From NCBI RefSeq assembly GCF_024139115.2, contig NC_085141.1, positions 374,324,995 to 374,388,994 on the forward strand: a DNA stretch of 64,000 nucleotides. Direction: 5' to 3'. The notes beneath the pieces were generated by a model. It made no database searches. It saw only the letters and a list, made by a program, of their open reading frames with translations, and was not told the origin of the DNA. The position numbers were made by a program, and so were the translations under genes. This DNA comes from Armigeres subalbatus. Its lineage: Eukaryota > Arthropoda > Insecta > Diptera > Culicidae. Positions 63,761 through 64,000 of the stretch are shown here, piece after piece; position 1 is the stretch's first letter, and each line of letters opens with the position of its first letter.

Positions 63761-64000
63761 TTGCAATAGGCAGGCAAAGTTCACACATCACATAACACGA
63801 AAATTACTAATATTATCAATCAATGCACACATAAAACATGAACGTAATGATGACACATAGTAAGTTACGACAAAAATTCGCGCCGAGACTATATTCTCGG
63901 CAAAATAAAGTGACGAACGTGATCGTTAAAGTTAATTTTAACTGATATCTCGTTAATAAATGTGACGTTTACACAAGTTACTGAAACTCGGCAGTCAAGT
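63761..64000. other. No gene recognised
   Basis: AT-rich; may contain the 5' end or promoter of the LINE. Confidence 0.35.

Overview
The window is eukaryotic nuclear DNA, most likely from a culicine (Aedes-like) mosquito. The reasons are a split muscle LIM-protein gene with GT/AG introns, tRNA-derived SINEs, LINEs of at least four clades (R1, RTE, Jockey, CR1/Jockey-like), Ty3/gypsy and BEL/Pao elements, and many short inverted-repeat elements (MITEs). The species is inferred, not proven. No bacterial operons, CRISPR arrays or functional tRNA/rRNA genes were seen.

Layout. 1-9.2 kb is nested transposon debris: a foldback element, a 23-bp minisatellite ending in a hAT-like terminus, R1 and BEL/Pao fragments, an RTE fragment interrupted by a SINE, and an R1-clade LINE on the minus strand whose gag is split by a solo LTR. 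10.5-12.5 kb (minus) holds the 3' exons of a muscle LIM protein gene (Mlp84B-like), including two pairs of look-alike alternative exons. 12.5-23 kb has no recognised gene and carries MITEs, a ~145-bp tandem repeat and a second minisatellite-bearing hAT-like element with an 8-bp target duplication. 23.1-35 kb is dominated by one Ty3/gypsy element: its left 4.2 kb lies at 23,144-27,361 and ends at a 25-N gap, while its last ~0.8 kb lies inverted at 33,050-33,877, next to a 1.2-kb pyrimidine tract. 35-43.9 kb has a SINE, MITEs, two non-autonomous hAT elements with exact 8-bp duplications and a transposase relic. 43.9-49.8 kb holds a Jockey LINE and an RTE LINE (interrupted by a hAT MITE). 50.6-51.7 kb (minus) is a host gene of unknown function, perhaps DUF4781 family, interrupted in its coding sequence by a MITE. 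52-58 kb is mostly inverted-repeat elements. 58-63.8 kb is a minus-strand CR1/Jockey-like LINE.

The most notable points are: (1) the gypsy halves fit together at the codon level and share the 5-bp duplication CTAAT, so about 6.5 kb is either inverted in the genome or mis-oriented in the assembly; (2) in the last LINE, ORF1 and ORF2 are in one frame separated by a single UAG followed by CAA UUA, the classic leaky-stop context; (3) the same LINE carries a 243-bp (81-codon) in-frame tandem repeat in front of its endonuclease; (4) precise target duplications document many insertion events, including one inside a host coding exon.
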